DNA of 64,000 nt from Sphingopyxis sp. PET50 (GTDB lineage Bacteria > Pseudomonadota > Alphaproteobacteria > Sphingomonadales > Sphingomonadaceae). Positions 45,736 through 54,698 of this stretch are shown here, in pieces. Location of the stretch: the NCBI RefSeq assembly GCF_025244705.1, contig NZ_CP104207.1, positions 2,604,001 through 2,668,000 on the forward strand. Reading direction: 5' to 3'. Under the pieces are notes generated by a model. That model worked only from the letters and a program-made list of their open reading frames with translations. It did no database searches and was not told the DNA's origin. The translations under genes were made by a program, and so were the position numbers. Numbering within the stretch: the first letter of the stretch is position 1; every line of letters starts with the position of its first letter.

Positions 45736-47537
45736 TAAACGCGCGCCTTCGGCTTGATATAGTCCGCATCGTCGGTCAGCGTATATTCGTGGACCGGGCG
45801 GTAATCGAGACGGACGCCGCCGCCCTTTCCGCCCCAGCCGTCGAACCAGGCGACGGTGTGTTTCATCCAGTTCGCATCGTCGCGGTTCGGGAAATCCTCG
45901 TGCGCGTGTGCGCCGCGGCTCTCCTTGCGGTTGTGCGCGCCGTGGATGGTGACGGTCGCCTGCGCGATCAGATTGTCAAGCTCGAGCGTTTCGATGAGGT
46001 CGGTGTTCCAGATCAGCGAACGGTCGCTGACGTGAACGTCCCGCATCCGCGCATAGACCTTGGCGAGCTCCTCCTTGCCCTCCGCCAGCACCTCGTCGGT
46101 GCGGAACACCGCGCAATGCGCCTGCATCGTGTGCTGCATCGCGGTGCGGATTTCCGACGTCGGGCTACCGCCGCCGGCGTTGCGGTAATGGTCGAGGCGG
46201 CCGAGCGCGAAATCGGCGCTGTCGGCGGGCAGCGGTGCATGCGGCGCGTCGGCCGTGACGATCTCCTTGAGCCGGTGGCCCGCCGCACGGCCAAAGACGA
46301 CCAGGTCGATCAGCGAGTTGGAGCCCAGGCGGTTCGCGCCATGCACCGACACGCACGCCGCCTCGCCGACCGCGAACAGGCCGGGGACGATGCTATCGGG
46401 ATTGCCGTCGGCGCCGAGCGTCACGACCTCGCCATGATAGTTGGTCGGAATGCCGCCCATATTATAGTGCACCGTCGGACAGACCGGCAGCGGCTCGCGG
46501 GTCAGGTCGACGCCCGCGAAAATCTTGCCGCTTTCGGTGATGCCCGGCAGACGCTCGGCGAGAATCTTGGGATCAAGATGGTCGAGATGCAGATGGATAT
46601 AGTCCTTGTTCGGACCGACACCGCGGCCTTCGCGCATTTCCATCGCCATCGAACGCGACACGACGTCGCGGCTGGCGAGATCCTTCGCGCTGGGGGCATA
46701 GCGTTCCATGAAACGCTCGCCCTCGCTGTTGGTGAGATAACCGCCCTCGCCGCGCGCGCCCTCGGTGATGAGGACGCCCGCGCCATAGATGCCGGTGGGG
46801 TGGAACTGGACGAATTCCATGTCCTGCAGCGGCAGGTCGGCGCGCAGCACCATGCCGCCGCCGTCGCCGGTGCAGGTATGCGCGCCGGTGCAGGTGAAAT
46901 AGGCGCGGCCATAGCCGCCCGTCGCCAGCACCACCGCATGCGCGCGGAAACGGTGGATACTGCCGTCCTCCATGCATAGCGCGATCACGCCGCGGCAGGC
47001 ACCGTCTTCCATGATCAGGTCGATGGCGAAATATTCGACGAAGAAATCGGCGTCATATTTCAGCGACTGCTGATAGAGCGCGTGGAGCATCGCGTGGCCG
47101 GTGCGGTCGGCGGCGGCGCAGGTGCGCTGCGCCGGCGGGCCTTCGCCCATATTCTGCATCATGCCGCCGAACGGGCGCTGATAGATTTTCCCTTCGGTCG
47201 TGCGCGAAAAGGGCATGCCGGCATGTTCGAGTTCGTAGACCGCGTTGGGCGCCTCGCGCACCAGATATTCGATCGCGTCCTGGTCGCCGAGCCAGTCCGA
47301 CCCCTTGACCGTGTCGAACATATGCCAGGTCCAGTGATCCGGACCCATGTTGCCCAGCGAGGCGGCGATGCCCCCCTGCGCCGCGACGGTGTGGCTGCGC
47401 GTCGGGAACACCTTGGTGATGCAGGCGGTTTTCAGCCCCGCCTCGGCGCTGCCCATGGTCGCGCGCAGGCCCGAGCCGCCGGCGCCGACGACGACGGTGT
47501 CGTACACATGGTCGATGATCTTGTAGGCTTCGGTCAT
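45732..47537 (-). CDS. sdhA: Succinate dehydrogenase flavoprotein subunit
   Basis: A 601-residue catalytic subunit of complex II. It has the FAD-binding N-terminus '[23 protein letters not shown]', the covalent-FAD His in '[16 protein letters not shown]', the active-site Arg/His region '[27 protein letters not shown]' and '[18 protein letters not shown]'. It oxidises succinate to fumarate, transferring electrons to the iron-sulphur subunit SdhB. The upstream sdhD frame runs into it without a stop. sdhB is not adjacent. Confidence 0.94.
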   Translation of the reverse strand: MTEAYKIIDHVYDTVVVGAGGSGLRATMGSAEAGLKTACITKVFPTRSHTVAAQGGIAASLGNMGPDHWTWHMFDTVKGSDWLGDQDAIEYLVREAPNAVYELEHAGMPFSRTTEGKIYQRPFGGMMQNMGEGPPAQRTCAAADRTGHAMLHALYQQSLKYDADFFVEYFAIDLIMEDGACRGVIALCMEDGSIHRFRAHAVVLATGGYGRAYFTCTGAHTCTGDGGGMVLRADLPLQDMEFVQFHPTGIYGAGVLITEGARGEGGYLTNSEGERFMERYAPSAKDLASRDVVSRSMAMEMREGRGVGPNKDYIHLHLDHLDPKILAERLPGITESGKIFAGVDLTREPLPVCPTVHYNMGGIPTNYHGEVVTLGADGNPDSIVPGLFAVGEAACVSVHGANRLGSNSLIDLVVFGRAAGHRLKEIVTADAPHAPLPADSADFALGRLDHYRNAGGGSPTSEIRTAMQHTMQAHCAVFRTDEVLAEGKEELAKVYARMRDVHVSDRSLIWNTDLIETLELDNLIAQATVTIHGAHNRKESRGAHAHEDFPNRDDANWMKHTVAWFDGWGGKGGGVRLDYRPVHEYTLTDDADYIKPKARVY

Positions 47538-47538
47538 G

Positions 47539-47942
47539 TCACATGCCCCCGGGCCGAGCGCCACGGGCGCCAATGCGATGCGGGCGATGGTGAAGATGCC
47601 GAAGGCCGCGCCGCCGATCGCATAGAAATTCAGCAGGACGAGCGCGAGCAGGCGCGGCGCCTCGCCATGGACATAGTCCTCGATCAGCACCTGCAGCCCG
47701 AGGCGCAGGTGGACGAAGATGCTGACGACGAGCAGGATCAGCGCGAGCGCGACCATCGGTTGCGACATCCAGCGCGACACCGCCGCATGGTTGCCGAGCG
47801 GCAGGCGGATCAGCGAGAAGAGAAGGAAGCCGACGAGCAGCAGATTGCCGAGCGCGGTCAGCCTTTGCTGCAGCCAGTGGTGCGAGCCGTGCTGGGCCGA
47901 ACCGAGGCCCCGGACCCTGCCGAGTTGCGTGCCGTTGCCCAT
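47539..47942 (-). CDS. sdhD: Succinate dehydrogenase hydrophobic membrane anchor SdhD (read-through into sdhA)
   Basis: About 134 residues with three transmembrane helices ('[16 protein letters not shown]', '[31 protein letters not shown]', '[22 protein letters not shown]'). The haem/quinone motif H-x10-D/Y is visible in '[15 protein letters not shown]'. As written, the frame continues through 'LGPGACD' into the sdhA Met with no stop. Adding one G to the GGGGG run restores a TGA at 47539-47541 just before sdhA. The ATG overlaps the sdhC stop (TGATG). Confidence 0.88.
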
Positions 47943-48385
47943 CAGAATGCCCCCGCCAGGATGTAGATCCAGGTCGCCGCAGTCGCGAGCACCCCGCCCG
48001 CGATCACCACCGCGGCCCACAGCTTGTTGGTCTTGAGCTCATAACCCGCGCCCGCGTCGAGCACGAAGTGGCGCAGGCCCGAGAAGAGATGCTGGAAAAA
48101 GGCCCAGGTCAGCCCGATCAGCACGATCTTGCCGAGGATGTTGGTGATCTGATGGAACAGGGTGATGTCGGGGCTGGGATCGTGCCAGACGCAGGCGACA
48201 AAGGCCGCATAGGCATCCGGCCCCGCGGCGACGGCGTAAAGCCACCACAGGAACAGGCTCGCGCCGACGATCGCCAATCCATCCCCGCTTGCGCGGTGGA
48301 GGATCGAGACCGTCATCGCGGGCCCCCATTTATAAACCTGCAAATGTGGCGCGCGCGGTCGCCCGCTCGTTTCCTTGCCAGCCAT
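47942..48385 (-). CDS. sdhC: Succinate dehydrogenase cytochrome b556 subunit
   Basis: A 147-residue membrane subunit. The signature '[29 protein letters not shown]' with the conserved Ser/Arg quinone site and 'ILHRASG' is followed by three helices; the haem-ligand His appears in '[14 protein letters not shown]'. It anchors complex II and binds haem b with SdhD. ATG 48385 is the family start ('[10 protein letters not shown]'). It begins the operon sdhC-sdhD-sdhA, and an AT-richer promoter region lies upstream to 48583. Confidence 0.93.
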   Translation of the reverse strand: MAGKETSGRPRAPHLQVYKWGPAMTVSILHRASGDGLAIVGASLFLWWLYAVAAGPDAYAAFVACVWHDPSPDITLFHQITNILGKIVLIGLTWAFFQHLFSGLRHFVLDAGAGYELKTNKLWAAVVIAGGVLATAATWIYILAGAF

Positions 48386-48583
48386 ATCAGCCCCGCTTTT
48401 CTGACTCTGATCGGTCGATGGGGGCGGGTTAAGCCTTCCCGCCGCGATATGCAATTGCTTAGGGCGCCGATTACAAGAATTTGCACCGGCCCAAATCACC
48501 CCGATGCGATATTCGGCAGGACTTGCCGTGACGGCACATATGGCTATGCGGTCAATAGGTTGAGATTCAGGGGGGAAAGAGAG

Positions 48584-49322
48584 ATGATATCCACGACCGC
48601 TTTCCGTCGCGTGCTTCTGGCCGCGGCCATGTTGTTGACCAGTGCCGAGCGCAACCGCGGCACCCGACCGCTTCGACACCGACGCGGAAAGCGATGTCGT
48701 CGCAGCAAAAGGCGCCGACCGCACCGGCGAAGCGCTGTGGCCGGTGCCGCCGCGCCAGCAATGGGGGCAGGTGATCTCGCAGGATGGCAAGAATATCTGG
48801 AAGGATGCGGTCTTTACCGACCCGGAAGGCCGATGGCAGATTCTTTTTCCCGCGACGATGACCGAACAGTTCGGCGATGTACTGAGCCGGTCGCGCATGT
48901 TCCGCTATCCCGGCCAGCCGCACATCACCTGCAGCACGACGATCATCGGTCGACAATTCGACGACCTGGGTGATGACGCGGCGGTGCTGGCCCCCGCGAC
49001 GCTGGCGAGCCGACGCGACGCCATCGTTGAAAAGGTTCGCGACCCCGCCGCACCCGCCGCCAATATCCGGATGGTGGAACTCGCCGGTCCCAAGGGCGCC
49101 GCCGGGCAGCCGGTTCAGGCGATCATGTTCGATCAGAAGGGCAAGCTGCTCGAACCGCTCGGCGTCGATCGCGAGGTCGTTGCCCGCACGCTGGTGGCGA
49201 CCGACGACGACGACCTGCTCGTCGTGAGTTGCACCGCCCACCCCGGCCAGAAGGGCTGGGTCGAAAAACACACGCCGCAGGCGCTGCGCCTGACGACCCT
49301 CGCGCGCGAGGTGCGCCGATGA
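48584..49322 (+). CDS. Hypothetical secreted protein (frame broken at 48644-48650)
   Basis: About 245 residues after repair. The signal peptide is 'MISTTAFRRVLLAAAMLLTSA' with cleavage around AGATAAP. The break is GCCGAGC (48644-48650); GCCGGC joins it to 'TAAPDRFDTDAESDVVAAKG'. The mature part has 'PRQQWGQVISQDGKNIWKDAVFTDPEGRWQILFPATMTEQF' and a pair of Cys. Family unknown. The stop overlaps the next secreted gene by ATGA, so they form a two-gene unit divergent from the sdh operon. Confidence 0.75.
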
Positions 49323-50206
49323 GCGCCGCAGGCAAGATCGGCGTGCTGATCGGCGGCGCCTGCGCCGCGTTGACGGCGGCCTTGCCATCGCCCGCCGCTG
49401 CGCAGGCGATCACGATGAAGGAACGCGTTGTCCTGGGTAGCTTCAACATGTGCTGGGAGGGCGAGGAAGGAAAGAATCTGACGGCGGACCTGCGCGAAAA
49501 CGGCTTCACGCTCGCACCGCAGGCCACCAACAACCTCTATTTCCGGCAGGAAGGCGACACTACGCTGCTTTTCGGCTTTTACTTCGGCAAGGACAAGCTG
49601 GGCCGGTCGGAGGCTTATTGTGCGGTGACGGCGCTCAAGCCGCAAATCGTCTCGCCCTGGACGCCCAAAGGGGCGATTCTTCCCGCCTTTGACCAGTTGC
49701 TCGACCGGATTATCGCCAGTGCGGCAACGATGGGGCCGGGCTATCGCACCATTCAGGTCCGCCAGCCGATCGCCGACCAGCCCGGGATGCGCCGCACCCT
49801 GTTGCATGCCAATGATGGCACCCACGGGCGGATCATCTTCATCGACGAAAGCCCGACGTTTTACGAATTCGGCTATTACAACGCCCATGCCTCGATCATC
49901 AAGGATCCGGACATGTGGAAGGATCTGGTTCAGCCCGCGACGCGCAACGCGAAACAGATGATGGTCGACGACAAATGGGAAGCCGCCTTCTGCAGCCTCA
50001 ACCCCCACAATTGCCTGACGAAGGAACAGCAGCGACAACAGGAAATCGCCGCAGCGCAGGCCCGACAGCGGAGTAGTGGCAGCACCACCCTACCCTTCAG
50101 CGGCATCGGCGGCATCAGGTCGGGTGATAACCGCAGCAACCAGCAGCGGCTGAACGACAAGGCCTGGTGGGAAAATTACCACCGCTGCGGCCGGGGGAAG
50201 TGCTGA
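49319..50206 (+). CDS. Hypothetical secreted protein, partner of the upstream gene
   Basis: 295 residues with a signal peptide ('GVLIGGACAALTAALPSPAAAQA'). The mature region begins 'ITMKERVVLGSFNMCWEGEEGKNLTADLRENGF' and has about six Cys, suggesting disulphides in the periplasm. The C-terminus is low-complexity: a Gln-rich helix ('EQQRQQEIAAAQARQ'), then Ser/Gly, then a basic Cys-rich tail ('HRCGRGKC'). I do not recognise the family. Confidence 0.75.
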   Translation: MSAAGKIGVLIGGACAALTAALPSPAAAQAITMKERVVLGSFNMCWEGEEGKNLTADLRENGFTLAPQATNNLYFRQEGDTTLLFGFYFGKDKLGRSEAYCAVTALKPQIVSPWTPKGAILPAFDQLLDRIIASAATMGPGYRTIQVRQPIADQPGMRRTLLHANDGTHGRIIFIDESPTFYEFGYYNAHASIIKDPDMWKDLVQPATRNAKQMMVDDKWEAAFCSLNPHNCLTKEQQRQQEIAAAQARQRSSGSTTLPFSGIGGIRSGDNRSNQQRLNDKAWWENYHRCGRGKC

Positions 50207-50243
50207 GCAACCTCTCGCTGTCAGCCGGAGGGCGCGGATGGCA

Positions 50244-50489
50244 TTATTTCAGTTTTCCGCGGTTGGCGTAGAGCAGCGCCGCCAACACCGCGGCCGAACC
50301 GATACCGATCCCGGCGGCCGTGGCGGCGGTCTTCCAGCCCTTTTTCCTGCCTGCACCCTCGCCCTTGTCGGCGGCCTCGGTCGCTTCGGCGGCTTCCTTT
50401 TGCGCCTGCAATTCGCGCGCGGCGCGCAGCACCTCGTTTTCGGTCTCTTCGCCGGTGCCAGTGTCGGGAAGGTCTTTCTCGTTGCTCAT
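50244..50489 (-). CDS. Small hypothetical protein with C-terminal membrane helix
   Basis: 81 residues. The N-terminal half is acidic and helical ('ENEVLRAARELQAQKEAAEATEAADKG'), followed by a basic linker 'GRKKGWK' and one hydrophobic segment 'TAATAAGIGIGSAAVLAALLYA'. It is likely a tail-anchored or inner-membrane protein of unknown function. ATG 50489 is supported by an AGAGACG stretch upstream. It lies 22 bp downstream of the alanine dehydrogenase gene, so it is probably co-transcribed. Confidence 0.7.
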   Translation of the reverse strand: MSNEKDLPDTGTGEETENEVLRAARELQAQKEAAEATEAADKGEGAGRKKGWKTAATAAGIGIGSAAVLAALLYANRGKLK

Positions 50490-50511
50490 CGTCTCTCTTG
50501 GGTCCTTGTCC

Positions 50512-51627
50512 TCAGGCGAGCGCCTGTTCGACAGGCACATAATCGGTTCCGACCGCTTCCGCTACGGCTTCGAACGTCACCTTGCCATCCCATACGTTCA
50601 ATCCGTGCAAAAGATGCACGTCGCGCTTCAGCGCCTCCTTCCACCCGAGGTCGGCGATGCGCAGCGCGTGCGGCAGGGTGACGTTGTTGAGCGCATAGGT
50701 GCTGGTGCGCGCGACCGCGCCCGGCATGTTCGCGACCGCATAATGGACGATGCCGTCGACGACATAGGTCGGATCGGCGTGCGTCGTCGCGTGGCTGGTC
50801 TCGAAACAGCCGCCCTGGTCGATCGCGACATCGACGAGCACCGAACCGGGGCGCATCGTGCCGAGCATGTCGCGCGTGACGAGCTTGGGCGCCTCGGCGC
50901 CGGGGATCAGCACGGCGCCGATGACGAGGTCGGCCTCCGCCATGCATTCGGCGAGGTTGGCGCGGTTCGAGAAGCGCGTCTTGGCGCGCGCCTCGAAGAA
51001 GGTGCCGACGCGTTCGAGCACTTCGGGATCGCGGTCGAGGATGGTGACGTCGGCGCCGAGGCCCGCCGCCATCTGCGCCGCGTTGAAGCCGACGACGCCG
51101 CCGCCGATCACGCAGACCTTGCCCGGCGCGACGCCGGGGACGCCGCCGAGCAGCACGCCGCGGCCGCCATGCGCCTTTTCGAGCGCGGTCGCACCGGCCT
51201 GGATCGACATGCGGCCCGCGACCTGGCTCATCGGCTTCAGGAGCGGCAGCCCGCCGTGCGAGCTGGTGACGGTTTCATAGGCGATGCACACCGCGCCCGA
51301 CGCCATCAGGTCGCGCGTCTGGTCGGGGTCGGGGGCGAGGTGGAGATAGGTGTAGAGGATCTGGCCCGGGCGCAGCATCGCGCGCTCGACCGCCTGTGGT
51401 TCCTTTACCTTCACCACCATGTCGCAAGTCGCGAAAATTTCCTCGGCGGTGGCGACGATCTCCGCCCCCGCCTCGACATAGAAACGGTCGTCGGCGCCGA
51501 TGCCGCCGCCCGCGCCGGTCTGGACGAGGACGCGATGGCGGTGCGCGACGAGTTCGCGCGCGCTTTCGGGGGTCAGGCCGACGCGATATTCGTGGTTCTT
51601 GATTTCCTTGGGGGTGCCGATGATCAT
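50512..51627 (-). CDS. ald: Alanine dehydrogenase
   Basis: A 371-residue NAD-dependent L-alanine dehydrogenase. The N-terminal '[27 protein letters not shown]' holds the substrate-binding Arg and '[11 protein letters not shown]' the Lys. The NAD-binding motif is '[30 protein letters not shown]', and the C-terminal '[12 protein letters not shown]'-type sequence is present as '[24 protein letters not shown]'. It deaminates alanine to pyruvate. The divergent neighbour is an Lrp-type regulator, the standard arrangement for alanine-inducible control. Confidence 0.95.
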   Translation of the reverse strand: MIIGTPKEIKNHEYRVGLTPESARELVAHRHRVLVQTGAGGGIGADDRFYVEAGAEIVATAEEIFATCDMVVKVKEPQAVERAMLRPGQILYTYLHLAPDPDQTRDLMASGAVCIAYETVTSSHGGLPLLKPMSQVAGRMSIQAGATALEKAHGGRGVLLGGVPGVAPGKVCVIGGGVVGFNAAQMAAGLGADVTILDRDPEVLERVGTFFEARAKTRFSNRANLAECMAEADLVIGAVLIPGAEAPKLVTRDMLGTMRPGSVLVDVAIDQGGCFETSHATTHADPTYVVDGIVHYAVANMPGAVARTSTYALNNVTLPHALRIADLGWKEALKRDVHLLHGLNVWDGKVTFEAVAEAVGTDYVPVEQALA

Positions 51628-51698
51628 TGCCGCTCTCCATGCCAGACGCCACGGTTCCGGGCCGCTGGCGCCGCTCCTGTCATGACGCGCTCTTAGCA

Positions 51699-51769
51699 AA
51701 AATATCGCGCAAGGTGCTTGCGTATCGTCTTTCGATTGCCGACAATCACGCACAAATATCGCGTATCAT
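51699..51769. promoter_or_regulatory. Probable Lrp operator between ald and its regulator
   Basis: The divergent region has an inverted repeat CGCAA-GGTGC... TTGCG (51708-51722) and a direct repeat of AAATATCGCG (about 51700 and 51754). The surrounding sequence is AT-rich compared with the window. Lrp/AldR-type regulators bind such dyads to control ald. Confidence 0.55.
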
Positions 51770-51788
51770 GGACGAATGACGCAGGATT

Positions 51789-52259
51789 ATGGATCGTATC
51801 GACATAAAGCTGCTCGACTTGCTGCAACGCGAGGGACCGCGCCCCGCCGCCGAACTGGGCGAGAAGGTCGGGCTGTCCGCATCGGCCTGCCATCGCCGCA
51901 TTCGCGCGCTCGAGGCGGAAGGGGTCATCGCCGGCTATGCCGCGCGGCTTTCTCCCGAAAGGATCGGGCTCGGCCTCGATGTGTTCGTCGATATCAGCCT
52001 TCATTCGCAGAGCGAGGAGGCGCTGACGGCGTTCGAGAGCGCCGTGAAGAGTTTCGACGAGATATTGGAATGCCAGTTGCTGTCCGGCGCGTCGGACTAC
52101 CGCCTGCGCGTCGCGGCGCGCAACGTCGCCGATTTCGACCGGCTGCACCGCCACTGCCTGTCGCGGTTGCCCGGCGTCGCGGCGATGCACAGCGCCTTCG
52201 CGCTCCGCACCATCAAGGCCTTCGAGGGATATCCGGTGCGTAGCGAGGACCGCAATTAA
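51789..52259 (+). CDS. Lrp/AsnC family transcriptional regulator
   Basis: A 156-residue regulator. The N-terminal HTH is 'MDRIDIKLLDLLQREGPRPAAELGEKVGLSASACHRRIRALEAEGVI'. The C-terminal RAM ligand-binding domain contains 'ILECQLLSGASDYRLRVAARN'. It is divergent from ald, so it most likely activates alanine dehydrogenase in response to L-alanine. Confidence 0.93.
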   Translation: MDRIDIKLLDLLQREGPRPAAELGEKVGLSASACHRRIRALEAEGVIAGYAARLSPERIGLGLDVFVDISLHSQSEEALTAFESAVKSFDEILECQLLSGASDYRLRVAARNVADFDRLHRHCLSRLPGVAAMHSAFALRTIKAFEGYPVRSEDRN

Positions 52260-52276
52260 TGCACGGGCGGCGCGGC

Positions 52277-52365
52277 GAAAAATAGGGACAGTCCCCGCTG
52301 ACCGGGAAAAAGCGAGATTTCGGCACGACGCTTGCCCGTTGGGGAGGGGACTGTCCCTATTTTTC
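52277..52365. repeat. Perfect 20-bp inverted repeat, 49-bp loop (MITE/REP-like element)
   Basis: The left arm is GAAAAATAGGGACAGTCCCC (52277-52296) and the right arm its exact complement GGGGACTGTCCCTATTTTTC (52346-52365). The spacer has a second nested CGGG...CCCG pair. The arms are AT-richer than the surroundings and each contains its own GGGACAGTCCC near-palindrome. The sequence resembles REP-type elements found in many proteobacteria, some of them associated with RAYT transposases. None is present here. Confidence 0.75.
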
Positions 52366-52425
52366 CGTCAACGGCGATGCAATCTGATCGAATTGGCCGC
52401 GATAGCCAGAAATTCGCCGCGCTGG

Positions 52426-52440
52426 TTAACGCCGAATTTA
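52426..52440. promoter_or_regulatory. Near-consensus CtrA box upstream of the chemoreceptor gene
   Basis: TTAA-CGCCGAA-TTTA (followed by CC) matches the CtrA consensus TTAA-N7-TTAAC at all but one core position. It is about 91-105 bp upstream of the MCP start. CtrA controls motility and chemotaxis genes in many alphaproteobacteria. Confidence 0.5.
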
Positions 52441-52530
52441 CCCCTTCCCCACATTATTCGCTCATGATTTTCGCCGGTGACAGCGGACGGCAGCGACGCG
52501 CGCCACGAGCGAGGTGAGGGAAGCAGGATC

Positions 52531-53886
52531 ATGGTGAAGGAAAATCCCATTCATAAGCAGCAGATCGACCCGATTTTGATGTCGGACCGCTTCCCCTTCT
52601 ATGACCTCGACGGTAGGCTCGCGGCGAACGGCGCCGAAATCGCCGCGATCGTCGCGGGGCGCGAGGAAGAGATGGCGCGCGCCTATTGGGACAGTTTCAA
52701 CGCGCTGACGCTGGTCGAACGCAAGGTCGAAGGCGATCTGCTCGCGAGCTATATCGCGGGCAGCGCGAAGCATATGCGTGAAAAATACGCCCATGCCGAC
52801 GGCCAGGCCGCAGCGACGATCGCGTGCCAGAACACGCATATGGCGCTGCGCGTCGGGTTGCCGCTGGCGTCGGTGCTGTCGTGCATCGGCGAAAGCCAGC
52901 GCACCACCTATCGCTATGTCATCGAGGCCTGCGCGGGCGATGCCGAGCGCACGACGCGGCTGTGCGCGGCGATCAACCGGCTCGCGCTGCTCGAATTCGA
53001 CATCATGGAAACCTATGCCGAAAAATTGAACCGCGCGGTGATCTCGGGCGAACGGCAGGCGCTCGCGGGCGATTTCGACCAGTCGATCGCCTCGCTGGTC
53101 CAGGACACCGACAGCGTGCGCCGCGAACTCGCCAAGCAGGCGGCCTCGGCCGACCAGGCGGCGAAGGGCATGATCGCCAAGACGAGCGAGGTCGCCGCGG
53201 CGTCCGAACAGTCGGCGATCGCGATGCGCGAGGCCGCGTCGACCGCCGCCGGGCTGATCCGCGCGATCGAGGATGCGCGCAGCGAGGTCGAGGCGTCGTC
53301 GCATGTCGCGATCCGCGCGTCCGAACAGGCGGGCGAGGCCGTCGCCATGTCGGAAGCGCTGTCGCACCATGCCGAATCGATCGAATCGATCCTGGGCCTG
53401 ATCCGCGAGATCGCGGGGCAGACCAACCTTCTGGCGCTGAACGCGACGATCGAGGCGGCGCGCGCCGAGCGAATCGGGGCGCGGCTTTGCCGTCGTCGCG
53501 CAGGAGGTGAAGAGCCTCGCCAACGAGACCGCGCGCGCGACCGACGATATCGCGGGCAAGATCACCGCGATCCAGCAGGCGACGCGCGGGTCGGTCGCCG
53601 CCAACCAGTCGATCCAGCAGACGATCGTCGAGGTGCAGCAATCGGCGCAGCGCATCCGCGACGCGATGGACGCGCAGGCGCAGACGGTCACCTCGATCAC
53701 CGCGGCGGTCGACGAGACCGCGCTCGCCGCCGACTCGATGTCCTCGACGATCGCCAGCATCCGCAACGATTCGGGCATGGTCGCGGGCGAGATCAGCGTG
53801 CTGAGCGAGGAATTCTCGCGCATGGGCGAGCGGCTCCAGTCGCTCGAAAAGGCGGCGAGCGAGTTCAGCCGGCATGGGTGGCGTAA
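52531..53886 (+). CDS. Globin-coupled methyl-accepting chemotaxis protein (two frame breaks)
   Basis: A cytoplasmic chemoreceptor of about 451 residues. The N-terminal ~180 residues match the protoglobin/globin-coupled sensor domain, with a probable proximal His in '[24 protein letters not shown]' and no transmembrane segment. The C-terminal signalling domain has the MCP hairpin tip, read after repair as '[40 protein letters not shown]'. The first break is GCCGAGC (53464-53470, GCCGGC expected). At the C-terminus, one base missing after GCCGGC (53868-53873) would reach the stop at 53884-53886. It probably senses oxygen or redox state. Confidence 0.88.
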   Translation: [451 protein letters not shown]

Positions 53887-53892
53887 GCCTCC

Positions 53893-53968
53893 GCTCCCCG
53901 GCGAAGGCCGGGGCCCAGATCGCGAACACGACGTTTGCCGCATAGACCCCGGCTTTCGCCGGGGAACC
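53893..53968. repeat. Extragenic palindrome, 'ccccggcgaa(a/g)gccgggg' family
   Basis: The left arm CTCCCCGGCGAAGGCCGGGG plus CCC (about 53893-53917) is complementary to the right arm GACCCCGGCTTTCGCCGGGG (about 53945-53964). It is the same family as 717-786. It starts directly at the end of the chemoreceptor gene and probably serves as its terminator. Confidence 0.78.
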
Positions 53969-54005
53969 ACTGGCGCCGCTCGGCCCGCCCCTCTAAGGCG
54001 GGGCC

Positions 54006-54698
54006 ATGCAAACCCATATCCTGATCAGCGGCGCGAGCCGCGGCATCGGTGCCGCGATCGCCGACGCGCTCGTTTCCGGCGAGACAAAGGTCGTCGCGCT
54101 GTCGAGCATCGACGGCGACCTCGCCGATCCGGCGGCGCCGGGACGCATCTGGAACCGCGCGCTCGCGCACCTCGATGGTCGCATCGACGTGCTGGTCAAC
54201 AATGCCGGCGTGTTCGAGGCGAATCCGATCGAGGCCGACGACGCCGACTGGCTGGCGAACTGGAACCGGACGCAGCAGATCAACCTGACCGCGAGCGCCC
54301 TGTTCTGCCGCCTCGCCGTGCGGCACTGGCAGGAGCGCAAGGCGGCAGGCCGTATCGTCAATATCGCGAGCCGCGCCGCCTATCGCGGCGACAGTCCGGC
54401 GCACTGGCATTATGCCGCGTCGAAGGCGGGCATGGTCGCGATGACCAAGACGATCGCCCGCGCCTATGCGAGGGAGAATATCCTCGCCTTCGCCATCTGC
54501 CCCGGTTTCACGATGACGGGCATGGCCGAGGAATATCTGGAAAGCCGCGGCGGCGACGCATTGCTCGCCGACATTCCGCTCGGGCGCGTCGCGATGCCCG
54601 AGGAAGTGGCGGAAATGGCGCGCTGGTGCGCGCTCGACGCGCCCGCGTCGATGACCGGCGCGGTGCTCGACGTGAACGGGGCCAGCTATGTCCGCTAG
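54006..54698 (+). CDS. SDR family oxidoreductase
   Basis: A 230-residue classical short-chain dehydrogenase. NAD(P)-binding is 'HILISGASRGIGAAIADAL' (GASRGIG), with 'DVLVNNAGVFEA' (NNAG), 'IVNIASRAAYRG', catalytic 'HYAASKAGMVAMTK' (YxxxK) and the C-terminal 'MTGAVLDVNGASYVR'. It resembles 3-oxoacyl-ACP reductase-like or sugar dehydrogenases; the substrate cannot be inferred. The following metallo-beta-lactamase gene starts inside its last codons. Confidence 0.88.
   Translation: MQTHILISGASRGIGAAIADALVSGETKVVALSSIDGDLADPAAPGRIWNRALAHLDGRIDVLVNNAGVFEANPIEADDADWLANWNRTQQINLTASALFCRLAVRHWQERKAAGRIVNIASRAAYRGDSPAHWHYAASKAGMVAMTKTIARAYARENILAFAICPGFTMTGMAEEYLESRGGDALLADIPLGRVAMPEEVAEMARWCALDAPASMTGAVLDVNGASYVR

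Noticed and set aside
45732..48020. SdhD-SdhA fusion protein as a genuine novel architecture
   Set aside because: The topology makes little sense and one extra G in a homopolymer restores a stop next to the sdhA start. Kept only as a point to verify.
1476..53470. Programmed ribosomal frameshifting
   Set aside because: The affected genes are unrelated housekeeping genes whose orthologues need no frameshift, and no slippery heptamer or downstream pseudoknot is common to the sites.
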